DNA of 64,000 bases from Pseudobdellovibrionaceae bacterium (GCA_016719575.1 JADJYV010000002.1:1-64000), one strand, 5' to 3'. Shown: positions 41,703-50,471, numbered from the stretch's first letter. The notes: generated by a model from the letters alone, not told the origin. Made by a program: numbers and translations.

Positions 41703-42149
41703 ATGAAAAATGGCGACGAATTAATAGATGGGAAAGAAGGCATGGCGATTGGCAGAAAAAACCTGATTGCAGGTTTTTGGGTCATGGCTTCATTTATGTT
41801 TTTGGGATTTGCATTGGTTTATCTTCGGGACTTCGCACCGGGTGCGGCGGAGTGGGCCGCGCAATATGGAACGGGTAAGCATTTTGAAACCCGCTTAGCC
41901 CATGTACATGGAACGTTGTTTGGTTTTTTGAATATAGTTATTGGATATTTGCTTTTCCAAATTCGAATCTGCAGAAAGGGCGCCCGAGTCATATCCATTT
42001 CTGCACTCTTGGGTCTTCTGATGCCCTTTGGAATTTTGGGAGAGGTCACCTTGGGGACATCACCCATCTTTGTGCTAGTTGGCGCCGGTAGCATGACTTT
42101 CTCTATGCTGCTTTTTGGTTTTGCAATTTTTGAACACAAACAAGCTTGA
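41703..42149 (+). CDS. Four-TM membrane protein of cytochrome cluster
   Basis: The 148-aa product has four hydrophobic segments: FWVMASFMFLGFALVYL, HGTLFGFLNIVIGYLLFQI, VISISALLGLLMPFGILGEV and GAGSMTFSMLLFGFAIF. Conserved-looking His residues occur in RLAHVHGTLFG, which could coordinate heme or copper. I do not recognise the family. It lies 26 bp after the cupin gene and 8 bp before the cytochrome gene, so it probably works with them at the membrane, perhaps in electron transfer or nitric-oxide handling. Confidence 0.7.
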   Translation: MKNGDELIDGKEGMAIGRKNLIAGFWVMASFMFLGFALVYLRDFAPGAAEWAAQYGTGKHFETRLAHVHGTLFGFLNIVIGYLLFQIRICRKGARVISISALLGLLMPFGILGEVTLGTSPIFVLVGAGSMTFSMLLFGFAIFEHKQA

Positions 42150-42157
42150 GGGTAAAA

Positions 42158-42694
42158 ATGAAAAATAAAATTGGAATAATTTCTTTGGTTTTGTGGGTCC
42201 TGACCGTGGGGCTGTTTGCCATATTTTTTGTCAAGGGTACGACCACTGTAAGTTCAGACCAGCGACGGGCAATATTGTTATCACCTAGTGAAAAGGACCT
42301 TGTCCTTGGTGAAATGCGAACAATGCTGACAGCTGTGAACGGAGTGCTGGGGGCACTCAGTGAAAATGATATGAAAAAAGCGGCTCTGGCGGCGTCTTCA
42401 GCTGGAATGGCGATGGCCGTCGACACCAGCCCCATACTCATGGCGAAGCTTCCCTTAGATTTTAAGGAATTGGGAATGGGTACTCACAAGGCCTTTGACG
42501 ACATTTCGGCTGCTATTGGTAAGGGTGCCACGTTGCCAGAAATTTTAAAGAGCATGCATCAAATAACAAATCGATGTGTGGCTTGCCATCAGGTGAATCG
42601 ATTGTCTTCTGCAGAGCTGAGCTTTGATAAGAGGCAAAATCAATTTGCTCTAAATGTGGAGAAAAACTATGAATGGAAAAATTATCAGAAATAG
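42158..42694 (+). CDS. Cytochrome c'-like membrane-anchored protein
   Basis: ATG 42158 follows GAGGG. The 178-aa product has an N-terminal anchor, IGIISLVLWVLTVGLFAIFF, and a four-helix-bundle-like mature part with a C-terminal heme site ITNRCVACHQVNRLS (CxxCH). A single CxxCH near the C-terminus of a helical domain is the cytochrome c' layout, whose members bind NO or transfer electrons. The end overlaps the next gene by 26 bp. Anchoring is inferred from the lack of a clear cleavage site. Confidence 0.75.
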   Translation: MKNKIGIISLVLWVLTVGLFAIFFVKGTTTVSSDQRRAILLSPSEKDLVLGEMRTMLTAVNGVLGALSENDMKKAALAASSAGMAMAVDTSPILMAKLPLDFKELGMGTHKAFDDISAAIGKGATLPEILKSMHQITNRCVACHQVNRLSSAELSFDKRQNQFALNVEKNYEWKNYQK

Positions 42695-43091
42695 AATCCG
42701 ACCAAAATGGATGATGCCATTGGTGATAGCGGCGATAGTATTTGGGTTCGCTACTGTCATTAGTGGTGGCAAATCTTTGTTTACAGAGGTGGGAAGTGTC
42801 GCCGCAGGAAACTATGTACCGTTTGTTCTTTGGTTCAACTTCGTAGCTGGTTTTGCATATATTTTTGCCGGTGTAGGGATGGCCCAAGACCAAGCATGGT
42901 CTAAGAAATTGGCTGTTTTTATTGCGGCAGCAACGTGTCTTGTTTTTGTATTTTTTGGGATTCATATCGCAATGGGCGGGTCTTACGAAAACAGAACGGT
43001 GATGGCAATGGTCCTGCGCTCTGGGTTTTGGCTGATTGTGGTGAGGCTGTTGTACTTACGATTTAAGATGGTTAATCTATCGAGCCTCTAA
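42669..43091 (+). CDS. Four-TM membrane protein
   Basis: ATG 42669 with GGAG 8 bases upstream starts MNGKIIRNRIRPKWMMPLVI. Hydrophobic segments at about 14-32, 50-70, 78-98 and 110-130 (for instance LAVFIAAATCLVFVFFGIHI) indicate a small integral membrane protein with a short basic tail. Family unknown to me. Overlap with the cytochrome gene places it in the same operon, and the AGCCCC-type motif follows its stop directly (43083-43098 overlaps the last codons). Confidence 0.7.
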   Translation: MNGKIIRNRIRPKWMMPLVIAAIVFGFATVISGGKSLFTEVGSVAAGNYVPFVLWFNFVAGFAYIFAGVGMAQDQAWSKKLAVFIAAATCLVFVFFGIHIAMGGSYENRTVMAMVLRSGFWLIVVRLLYLRFKMVNLSSL

Positions 43092-43098
43092 AGCCCCC
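43083..43098 (+). repeat. AGCCCC-type tandem motif
   Basis: AGCCTCTAAAGCCCCC overlaps the end of the preceding membrane protein gene. It is a one-base variant of the motif at the right end of island B. Confidence 0.55.
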
Positions 43099-43222
43099 AA
43101 AACCTATTTATGGGTGGGGCAGGCGAGTTTTGAATTAGTTTTTTCTATTCAACTTATGTGACCACCTGTTGTTTGAATGCTGAATGGTAGGCAGTGCAGG
43201 ATTGCAAAGTTCAGTTGATGTG

Positions 43223-43717
43223 TCATTTTTGACTTTTATACATGTTAATTGGTGTGGATTGCTCTTCAAGTGCAAGCTTTGTGATTTCAGAACCCAGTGC
43301 AAGGTCTTCTAGTTTTCCAAAAGCATGGACTTTCAGCTCACCTTTGCGGTCAAAGATGAGCCAGGTTGGAGTGCCTTGTGTTTGATAGAGGTTCATCGTT
43401 TGAGGAATCCTCTGATTGGTTGATGGTGAATCAACCCCAACTGGAAACTTCACTCTGAATTCGTGAAGAAATGCCCGAAGTGATTTTTCTTCCATCGCTT
43501 CGTGGTGCTCAAACACGGTGTGAAGTCCTAAAACTTGCACATGCTCTGGATTAAAAATTTCAAAAAGCTTTTGTGCCTGGGGTATTCCGTGAAGAACACA
43601 CCCAGGACAGAGCATTTGAAAAGCATGAATGGCGATAACTTTTCCTCTTAAACTTTCGAGCGAAAGAGGAACATCGGAATTCAGCCACTTTGAAACGATG
43701 AGCTCAGGTGAAGCCAT
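43223..43717 (-). CDS. TlpA/AhpC-like thioredoxin-fold protein
   Basis: The 164-aa product has a thioredoxin-fold redox centre, AIHAFQMLCPGCVLHGIPQA, with CPGC, then VQVLGLHTVFEHHEAM and the cis-Pro segment QTQGTPTWLIFDRKGELKVH. No signal peptide is present, so it acts in the cytoplasm. Its start lies 1 bp from the stop of the AhpD-like gene, forming an operon. A thiol-disulfide reductase in peroxide or electrophile defence, regulated by the divergent MarR protein, is likely. Confidence 0.82.
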   Translation of the reverse strand: MASPELIVSKWLNSDVPLSLESLRGKVIAIHAFQMLCPGCVLHGIPQAQKLFEIFNPEHVQVLGLHTVFEHHEAMEEKSLRAFLHEFRVKFPVGVDSPSTNQRIPQTMNLYQTQGTPTWLIFDRKGELKVHAFGKLEDLALGSEITKLALEEQSTPINMYKSQK

Positions 43718-43718
43718 T

Positions 43719-44255
43719 TTACTTCAAAGCCACTTTCGGAAAATCAAGCGGTACATCGAAAGCGATATTCGTATAGTTGGTAAAGATATTAAGAGCCACA
43801 TGAGCCAATAGTTCGGCGACCTCTTCATCACTATAACCAGCCTTTTTAAGTGCCAAAACATCGTCCGGAGAAATGTGTGCTCTTTCTTTGACGAGCTTTA
43901 CGGCAAAAGTCAGAGCGGCTTGAGTTTTAGGGTCCGAGGATTTTCCACTTTGAGCTTGTGACATTGTCTCTAAAGTCAGGCCCGCACCTTTGCCAAGAGC
44001 TGTATGTGCCGCCAAGCAGTATTCACATCGGTTGGCATCAGCTACAGCCACGGCGATTTGTTCCCCAAGCTTTGCTCCAAATGTACCAGCACCCAAGGCT
44101 CCAAATCCTGACCACATCATTTTTAGAGCCGCCGTGGAATTACTAATCGCCTTAAACATATTCGGTGTTGTTCCAAAAGCAGCGTTGATTTGAGAGAGAA
44201 TTTCTTTTCTCTCTCCAGTAGCTTGATTCGGATTTTGCAGTTCAATTCTCGGCAT
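43719..44255 (-). CDS. Carboxymuconolactone decarboxylase/AhpD-like protein
   Basis: The 178-aa product belongs to the AhpD-like fold: EQIAVAVADANRCEYCLAAH followed by TALGKGAGLT, with the CxxC and downstream His of the AhpD-type redox site, and AAFGTTPNMFKAISNSTAAL at the N-terminus. These proteins reduce peroxides or electrophiles with thioredoxin-like partners, and a TlpA-like gene follows. It is divergent from the MarR gene with a perfect 21-bp palindrome between them. Confidence 0.87.
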   Translation of the reverse strand: MPRIELQNPNQATGERKEILSQINAAFGTTPNMFKAISNSTAALKMMWSGFGALGAGTFGAKLGEQIAVAVADANRCEYCLAAHTALGKGAGLTLETMSQAQSGKSSDPKTQAALTFAVKLVKERAHISPDDVLALKKAGYSDEEVAELLAHVALNIFTNYTNIAFDVPLDFPKVALK

Positions 44256-44292
44256 ATCTCATCTCCTGTTAAGCCATGATGGCTGGTAATTA

Positions 44293-44313
44293 ATAGTTTA
44301 GAATCTAAACTAT
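44293..44313. promoter_or_regulatory. MarR operator: perfect 10-bp inverted repeat
   Basis: ATAGTTTAGA-A-TCTAAACTAT is fully symmetric and lies between the divergent AhpD-like and MarR-family genes, 61 bp before the MarR ATG and 38 bp before the AhpD-like ATG. It is an excellent MarR-type binding site. Confidence 0.8.
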
Positions 44314-44373
44314 ACTTAACGTAACCATAAACTTTTAACTTGTCAAATCAGTTTTGATTCGATACTATTGGCC

Positions 44374-44919
44374 ATGGGTGATACGAATGCAAACGCAGTG
44401 AGCCAATGGGTTGAAAGACTCTCCGCTCTTCATCGAAGTCTGATGCGAAAGTTTGCGACTGAAGAAGGGCTGCAATTCGTTCATGTTGAGATTTTGCAGT
44501 ATCTCTCTATTTGTAATCGCTATTCTGACACGACACAGGCAATTTCAGATTACCTGGGGCAAACCAAGGGAAGTATTTCGCAGAGCCTTGGCCTTTTGGA
44601 AGAAAAGGGACTTATAAAGCGAGTCCAGGATAAAATCGACAAGCGAGTTTTTCATCTTTCTCTTTTGTCAAAAGGGGCTTCTGTCACTAAGAGATTGCTA
44701 GAGAGCATTCATTTAGATGGTTCGGAGAAGCTTGAGCCTCAGCTTAAAAACTTACTCACCTCAATTCAGAAAAAGAATGGACTTAAAGGTTTTGGAACTT
44801 GCCTCTCCTGTAGGTTTAATCAAAGCCCTGGGAAGAACTCATTTGTCTGCGGACTTACAAAAGAAAAACTAAGTGTCGATGAAGTGAAGAAGATTTGTAA
44901 AGAGCACGAGGCTTCGTGA
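44374..44919 (+). CDS. MarR family regulator with C-terminal Cys cluster
   Basis: ATG 44374 gives a 181-aa protein with a MarR winged helix: TTQAISDYLGQTKGSISQSL, LLEEKGLIKRVQDKIDKRVF. After the normal dimerisation helix, the C-terminus adds GFGTCLSCRFNQSPGKNSFV, CGLTKEKLSVDEVKKICKEH, a four-Cys set that could bind a metal or cluster or form redox-sensitive disulfides. This suits control of the divergent AhpD-TlpA operon in response to oxidants through the palindrome at 44293-44313. Confidence 0.88.
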   Translation: MGDTNANAVSQWVERLSALHRSLMRKFATEEGLQFVHVEILQYLSICNRYSDTTQAISDYLGQTKGSISQSLGLLEEKGLIKRVQDKIDKRVFHLSLLSKGASVTKRLLESIHLDGSEKLEPQLKNLLTSIQKKNGLKGFGTCLSCRFNQSPGKNSFVCGLTKEKLSVDEVKKICKEHEAS

Positions 44920-44949
44920 CACTTATTGGCCGTTGATTGAATTCTAGAA

Positions 44950-45120
44950 AGCCCCCAAAAAATTAAATAATAATGGATCTTAGTTTTGATTCGTTGGTCT
45001 TGGAACCTCGGAAGGTTCTACACCGGAGAAATTGGCGTCCCCTGGACAGTCTTTGTAGAACACCTAACTTTGGTTCTACACAGGAGAAATTGGCGTTCCC
45101 AACACGGTTTTTGTAGAACC
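44950..45120 (+). repeat. Composite repeat: AGCCCC half-motif plus two tandem palindrome-ended units
   Basis: AGCCCCC (44950-44956) and an AATAATGG-TCTTAGTTTTG tract precede two units. Unit 1 (45014-45061) and unit 2 (45072-45120) both start GGTTCTACAC and contain GGAGAAATTGGCGT; they end TGTAGAAC and TGTAGAACC. Unit 2 has perfect 9-bp inverted ends (GGTTCTACA/TGTAGAACC). The leading part matches 10089-10188. The region 44920-45216 contains no gene. Confidence 0.8.
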
Positions 45121-45216
45121 TATTTCTACACATCAGCTTCTATTCTTCTAACTTAAGGTCGTTTAGTAGGCAAGTGCAGTATATTCAATCTAAGGGGCTT
45201 TAGGGGCTCTAGTTTC

Positions 45217-45567
45217 TCACCAAAGAAATCTCATTCTATAGGTAGGTTTTTTATGTTTGATGGCGCGATAGGTTAAATTTGTACCAAACTTAGCCGCTAA
45301 CAGCTTTCGGTGCTTACGATTGGCTCTACGCGCTGAAATTATTCTGGTTTCGAAGCCATTCTGCCTTTTGCAAAAACCAACGAAAAGAACCCTTCCTGCT
45401 GGACTGGTTGCAATCAGATTGTATCTTGTTTCTGTCTCAGTGGAGTGTTTTGGGTCCTCAATAACGATAGCTTGCGTAGAGAATATACATTCTGCGGCTT
45501 CGCGGAATGGCACTCCATGTACAAAACGATTATAGAAAAATTTAAAACCATTACAAGTAATCAACAT
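45217..45567 (-). CDS. BrnT-like toxin without visible BrnA
   Basis: The 116-aa product contains the BrnT pattern: FVHGVPFREAAECIFSTQAI, PKHSTETETRYNLIATSPAG, RVLFVGFCKRQNGFETRIIS, then ARRANRKHRKLLAA. BrnT is a RelE-fold ribonuclease normally followed by the BrnA antitoxin. Here the next feature downstream is the island boundary, so no BrnA is present. The gene lies 19 bp after the SIR2 gene on the same strand, so they are probably cotranscribed. Loss of the antitoxin suggests inactivation or a new role tied to SIR2. Confidence 0.65.
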   Translation of the reverse strand: MLITCNGFKFFYNRFVHGVPFREAAECIFSTQAIVIEDPKHSTETETRYNLIATSPAGRVLFVGFCKRQNGFETRIISARRANRKHRKLLAAKFGTNLTYRAIKHKKPTYRMRFLW

Positions 45568-45586
45568 GTGTCTTCAGACCCTCGTT

Positions 45587-48500
45587 CTAGTTAGAAACTT
45601 CTTTTACCTGATTTTTAAGGTAAATTGGCCGAACGAATTCAATGTTTTTCGCCAGATAACCATTACAGATCTGATCCGCTACGGTCCGCAGATTGGCTTT
45701 ATAAAGCTTTTCGATGATAGTTAAAATTTTTGTTTCCTCATAAGTCGGAAACAAATCTTCTTGAATCAGCGCCAGGAAAATCTCACCAACTTCTTTTGGT
45801 GATTCATCTGCATGCTTGAGAAGATTCTCAGCCATATGAAGTAGATTATATTCTTTTTCGATGTACTTGAGTGCGCCTTTAGCAAGATCAACTGCTTCTG
45901 CATCCAAATCTTTTACCAATCCAATGAATCCGCTCATTTGAGACATTATTTTTTGAAACCCTGGATTAGCCGCATGTTTTATTGCGATAGCAAAGACCAC
46001 CTTCCAAATTTCTCGTAACTTTAGTTCAAGCTTTGGCTTCAGTTGACTTCGTATCATTTGATAGAATCGTACAACTTGATAAAGTAGATCTGGATCTTCG
46101 GTTGCGATAAGTTTAGAAATAAGACTATTTTTATCAGATAACTTTTCAAAGTCTTCATTGAAGCCAATGCATATATGCTGGACCATTCGCTCCGAGAGAT
46201 CTTTTGATTTGAACTTTGTAACGATTGCTTTCTCGTAATGGCCAGCATCCCTAAATCGCATATATAAATCCTTTTGCAATTGGTTTGCATAAAAGAGATA
46301 TCCAGAGAATGCTGCTTCCCAATGTTCTTGATCTGCTTTGGGGAAGAGAATGGTAAAATTGTCTTCGACCCACTTCGCATCCAGGTACATTAGATTTCGA
46401 AGGTATTCGCCAACAATTACTGAAAATTCAACAGGCTTTTGTGAGTCTGAAGCGAGTCTTGTAAACTCAGTCTTAATTCTAGGCCGCCATCGATTCTCTA
46501 TTGGTTTAGGATTCAAACGAGCGTATCTCAATGATAAATTCACAAGAGATTGAAATAACCGCCCAAAAGTAGAATTCAACACTCCCGTTATTACATCGTT
46601 CGAACCAGTTAAATTTGATTTTGATCTCGCAATGAAATTCAGTAGGATATCTTCGGCTTGAGATATTAATTCTGGATCAAAAGCATGGGAGTCCTCGCGA
46701 GTTCCGTCCCTAATCAAATCGGCAGTAGCAGCTACTATCCAATCCCTGTAGTTGTAACCGTTTGGGAAATCCTTAGCCCAAATTTCGTCCTGCTTGAAAA
46801 AATTAGAAACAAATTCAAAAACTGCTGACCATGAGAAGTCCCTTTTTTCTTTCCAAGCTTCAGCGTATCCCTTAACGATTGAGTAGCAGTATTGAGAGTC
46901 GCAAGTTAGAAACTCATCAAGATGAGCAGAAAATTTTTGGGGATCATTCTTTATAGCTTCTTGAAGAGTATCTGCCATTCCTTCTTTGTTGGGCATATCC
47001 CATGTGTTGGGATCTGGTTTAAAATTGTTGATAAAAGAAACGATCTCTGTGACTGATTTCGCCATAAGAGAAGGCATATCTATGGGGCTCTTGTTTGATC
47101 TCCAGCGAGCCTCAGTCCATGAAGTATGACCAGGATGATCAATTTCCGCCGAATTTATTTGATCATACTTCTTGTAAAGTGCATGGACCTTTTCATCTTT
47201 TAAATCAAGCAGGGCTGTAAGCCATTCTTTTCGTCGATAAGCCAGAACCTTTTTCTGTTGATCAGGTGTGAGGCCCTCACGATAGGCTTCAATTTCTTCT
47301 ATCCAGCGCACGACTTTTTTTACTTCTGTTTTTGTAAATTGTAACGAATTGCTTTTGATGAGTTCATAAATCTCGTGTTTTACGGACACATTCTTTAGGA
47401 GATTGGTCTTTACCCACTTCCAAAAGATTATTTTAAGATCTTTGTAGTGTATCCTTATAGCATGAAGAGCTAGTCTCTTGAAAATGACCTGTTTTGAATT
47501 CAAAAGCTTTAGGATTGTGCTATTTAGGTCTTTAGGTGTTGAGTGCTCAAAGGATCTTCTCACGAATTCAACTAGGATCACATCCAAACGATCGCCGAAT
47601 CTCTCCTGCGTTCCATCGACGGTCGGAATCCATATATTATTGAATTGATTTTTATCCTGCTTCAACAATTGCTTCATTACATCCAAGGCTACGTTGATGG
47701 AATTTGCCCCAGCTAAGCGCGTGAGACCTTCCACATGCTGAGTTAGACACTCATCAAGCCAGTACCCTTCAACAACAGACTCAAACTCATTGCCAAGTGA
47801 TTTTTTGACTTTCTTGAACTGCAGAGTTGCTCTCAGCAATTCTAGAGCTAACTTTTCATTTTGTGCTTGGATAAGTTTTGGAAATGCTACTTTTCCAAGA
47901 TCGGCATTTATAAGAGTTGAACGCCATTGAGTTCCAAGGAATTCACGGATGTAGCCTATATGTTTCTTCTGAATTTGATCATCTGGTAAGTTGAAAATGA
48001 GTTTAAAAATAAACCAATCAGTTCTGTAATTCTCAATTCGCTTTCCATCAGCGAGGCGATACTCTGAAATTTCTTTGATAGTACGCTTAAGAGCGGCGGT
48101 GACTCTCTGGTTTGGAGAGACGAAATTAGATTTTGAGAGATTCTCAAGGTAGCCCAAGACTTCCCACGCAGGAATTGAGTAGTAACCCTTATTGTCCTTT
48201 GACTCCACAGGTTGAGGGTTTTTGGATGCCTCAAAGTATCCACCATCACTTAGCAGATTAAACCACTTCTCGGGATTGGGAGCATCTGTCAAAACTCGAA
48301 ATAGCTTTTCTCTCTGAGGCGCATCGTTTCGAATTAGCTGCAAAACTTCTTTTGCGTTATCGAGTTTGAAATTTGCTGCTACAGATTCAATCTCTTCAAA
48401 AGAAGTAGCTATGAAAGATGAGAGACGATCGATTTTGACGTTCCAGTCTCTCAGCACTTCTATTAGTTGATCATATCCGCGAATATCCTTTTGAAATGCC

Positions 48501-49294
48501 TTTACTTGAACATTCATTCCGCGAAAGTAGTGGTTTTCATGCGCAAGAATGTTTTCATCCCCTTTGAACAGACCCATCAAAATGTAATGTCTTATTTCCT
48601 TGCCATTTAAAGCTGCACCAGACTTTGATATCAGAAAATCGAGAATCTCAAATTCCTCAAGACCATAACCAATGAACAACACAGTATACTTGCTAAAAAT
48701 GAATCGAAGGAACTTAGTGAATCGATCATCTGAGTATCGCTTCAAGTATTCAGGTACTGTAAATACAAGCGAGGAATGATCTAAAATCGAGCCATGAATA
48801 TGGTAGAGATGGTTGTGACTGGGATCAGATGTTGGAAATTTCCGATGATTATAAAGGATCTGGTCAGCTCTGAAAAGTCGGTCAAAGTGTTGATCAGCAT
48901 TCGTTGTTAGTCGAAGTCCACGCAACTTATAAATTTCGTCATAGACATTGGGTTCATCCATTTTCTCCCCGTAACGGAATGCCATTTTAAGAATTTCGAC
49001 ATAAGCTTCCGTAAGCTTGTTTTGCTCTAGGATACCCTTGCAAATAGTGATGACTTTTTTTGGGTTCTCTTTGCTTAGGAAATCTTTTTCCTTATAAGAA
49101 ATAAGTGTGGAGCCATCGGCCTTCTTTTCCTTGAAACATCTCGAAATTAGGGCATCGGCAAGATCTGACCATCCGTAACAACCAATCAGACGGGATACAC
49201 CTGCACCAACAAAGACTGCGAGTGTCTCTGTGTTAACAGCCTGTACAATCTGTTCTGGTATATCTGGAATGGGAAGTATTTCGTCTGTTGACAT
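45587..49294 (-). CDS. SIR2-domain defence protein with long helical C-terminus
   Basis: Starting at ATG 49294, the protein of about 1235 aa has an N-terminal SIR2 NADase-type domain (about residues 15-260): VNTETLAVFVGAGVSRLIGC (GAGVS), LRGLRLTTNADQHFDRLF, LYHIHGSILDHSSLVFT with the catalytic His, and VLFIGYGLEEFEILDFL. The remaining 950 or so residues are helical repeats without known motifs. Long SIR2 proteins of this type (dSir2/DSR-like) deplete NAD+ on phage recognition by the C-terminal part. GTG 49309 is an alternative start. It is divergent from the integrase, the place taken by the HEPN gene in island B. Confidence 0.85.
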   Translation of the reverse strand: MSTDEILPIPDIPEQIVQAVNTETLAVFVGAGVSRLIGCYGWSDLADALISRCFKEKKADGSTLISYKEKDFLSKENPKKVITICKGILEQNKLTEAYVEILKMAFRYGEKMDEPNVYDEIYKLRGLRLTTNADQHFDRLFRADQILYNHRKFPTSDPSHNHLYHIHGSILDHSSLVFTVPEYLKRYSDDRFTKFLRFIFSKYTVLFIGYGLEEFEILDFLISKSGAALNGKEIRHYILMGLFKGDENILAHENHYFRGMNVQVKAFQKDIRGYDQLIEVLRDWNVKIDRLSSFIATSFEEIESVAANFKLDNAKEVLQLIRNDAPQREKLFRVLTDAPNPEKWFNLLSDGGYFEASKNPQPVESKDNKGYYSIPAWEVLGYLENLSKSNFVSPNQRVTAALKRTIKEISEYRLADGKRIENYRTDWFIFKLIFNLPDDQIQKKHIGYIREFLGTQWRSTLINADLGKVAFPKLIQAQNEKLALELLRATLQFKKVKKSLGNEFESVVEGYWLDECLTQHVEGLTRLAGANSINVALDVMKQLLKQDKNQFNNIWIPTVDGTQERFGDRLDVILVEFVRRSFEHSTPKDLNSTILKLLNSKQVIFKRLALHAIRIHYKDLKIIFWKWVKTNLLKNVSVKHEIYELIKSNSLQFTKTEVKKVVRWIEEIEAYREGLTPDQQKKVLAYRRKEWLTALLDLKDEKVHALYKKYDQINSAEIDHPGHTSWTEARWRSNKSPIDMPSLMAKSVTEIVSFINNFKPDPNTWDMPNKEGMADTLQEAIKNDPQKFSAHLDEFLTCDSQYCYSIVKGYAEAWKEKRDFSWSAVFEFVSNFFKQDEIWAKDFPNGYNYRDWIVAATADLIRDGTREDSHAFDPELISQAEDILLNFIARSKSNLTGSNDVITGVLNSTFGRLFQSLVNLSLRYARLNPKPIENRWRPRIKTEFTRLASDSQKPVEFSVIVGEYLRNLMYLDAKWVEDNFTILFPKADQEHWEAAFSGYLFYANQLQKDLYMRFRDAGHYEKAIVTKFKSKDLSERMVQHICIGFNEDFEKLSDKNSLISKLIATEDPDLLYQVVRFYQMIRSQLKPKLELKLREIWKVVFAIAIKHAANPGFQKIMSQMSGFIGLVKDLDAEAVDLAKGALKYIEKEYNLLHMAENLLKHADESPKEVGEIFLALIQEDLFPTYEETKILTIIEKLYKANLRTVADQICNGYLAKNIEFVRPIYLKNQVKEVSN

Positions 49295-49459
49295 TAAAAA
49301 ATTAATCACCTTTTCAAAGTTTACTAACTTTCAGATCTTACTTTAATTGCCTATTGTTGTCTCAGACAAACTTAAGGAAAAGATTATTTAGATCTTGTCT
49401 ATTTTGCCAGAACTCCGTGTCACTCTCAATTGGCTGGATGGCCGCTTGATCTGTACGTT

Positions 49460-49493
49460 TCAGTCTAAAACGGTATAATTGTGCCAAAATATA
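49460..49493 (+). promoter_or_regulatory. Conserved leader upstream of integrase, island C
   Basis: About 29 of 34 bases match 25405-25438 of island B. TATAAT at 49474-49479 is a good -10 box placed so that a transcript would start close to the ATG at 49494; no Shine-Dalgarno is present. It is also the left limit of backbone similarity. Confidence 0.5.
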
Positions 49494-50471
49494 ATGGCGT
49501 GTTTTAATGGAATTATGAAGTCGCTTAGCCAATCAAATAGGTTCTCTTCGCCGATTGATACCACTTTCTTCGTCGATAGATTTGAGTCGTATATTTCACG
49601 ATTTTTGGCCTCTTTGGATGCTACTGACCTAACTAGAAATCACTACCGCAAAAGGCTTAAGCAATTCGCTTTATGGAGATGTCATTTCAGCCACGCTCCA
49701 ATCACGCGACAGATGATTCTTGATTATAAAAGGCACCTTAAGGATCAAAAGTACGAAGCGAGCACAATAGGTGCTTATTTGGTTGCAGTCCGACAGCTGT
49801 TTGCTTGGTGCGAAATTAGTAATGTTCACCCAGATGTAACCAGAGGAATCAAAGGGGCCAAGAGACCTAAGGGTCATCGTCGAGATGCCTTAACAATTGG
49901 GCAAATTCACCAGCTTCTGGATTCCATCGACCAATCAACCGAGATTGGACTTCGTGACTTCGTAATCATTAACACCATGATTAGGGTGGGCCTCAGGAGC
50001 ATCGAAGTGGTCCGTGCTAAGATTTCTGACATACGCCCCATCAATTCCCAGTCAGTAGGACTTTGGGTGCATGGAAAAGGCCGAGACGAGGCCGATGAAT
50101 TTGTAGTTCTGACCGAGGACTGCCTATCTCCTATCATGAATTACATCTCCAAACGTGGTCCCTTGAAGCAAGACGCCCCACTCTTTGCGTCCCTTTCAGA
50201 CGGTAGCTATGGTAGTAGCCTATCTACTTGCACCATTAGAAGAGTGGTCAAGGAGCGTTTAAGAAACGCTGGGCTGTCGAGCCCTAGGATATGTGGGCAT
50301 TCCCTACGACACTCATGCTTGACCTTGGCCATAGAGGGTGGTGCTTCTATCCAAGAAGTGCAAAAGCTTGGTCGACACGCAGATATCTCTACAACGAACG
50401 GGTATCTGCACTTTAGAGACAGGGCGAAGGGTGCTGGCGAACATAGTGTTCAGGAAGTACTTAGAAAGTAG
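49494..50471 (+). CDS. Tyrosine recombinase/integrase, island C
   Basis: Homologue of the island B integrase (25439). The 325-aa product has DLTRNHYRKRLKQFALWRCH in the core-binding domain and catalytic residues in MIRVGLRSIEVVRAK, HSLRHSCLTLAIEGG and LGRHADISTTNGYLHF. I use ATG 49494 (MACFNGIMKSLSQ) to match the island B start, although the frame opens 15 bp earlier. It is divergent from the SIR2 gene. Its protein is highly similar in the catalytic half, while the N-terminal 60 residues differ, which may reflect different core-site specificity. Confidence 0.93.
   Translation: MACFNGIMKSLSQSNRFSSPIDTTFFVDRFESYISRFLASLDATDLTRNHYRKRLKQFALWRCHFSHAPITRQMILDYKRHLKDQKYEASTIGAYLVAVRQLFAWCEISNVHPDVTRGIKGAKRPKGHRRDALTIGQIHQLLDSIDQSTEIGLRDFVIINTMIRVGLRSIEVVRAKISDIRPINSQSVGLWVHGKGRDEADEFVVLTEDCLSPIMNYISKRGPLKQDAPLFASLSDGSYGSSLSTCTIRRVVKERLRNAGLSSPRICGHSLRHSCLTLAIEGGASIQEVQKLGRHADISTTNGYLHFRDRAKGAGEHSVQEVLRK

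Noticed and set aside
44950..45120. Canonical integron attC array
   Set aside because: The unit ends read GTTCTAC/GTAGAAC and do not fit the GTTRRRY/RYYYAAC core boxes, and no integron integrase with its extra catalytic-patch domain is present in the window.
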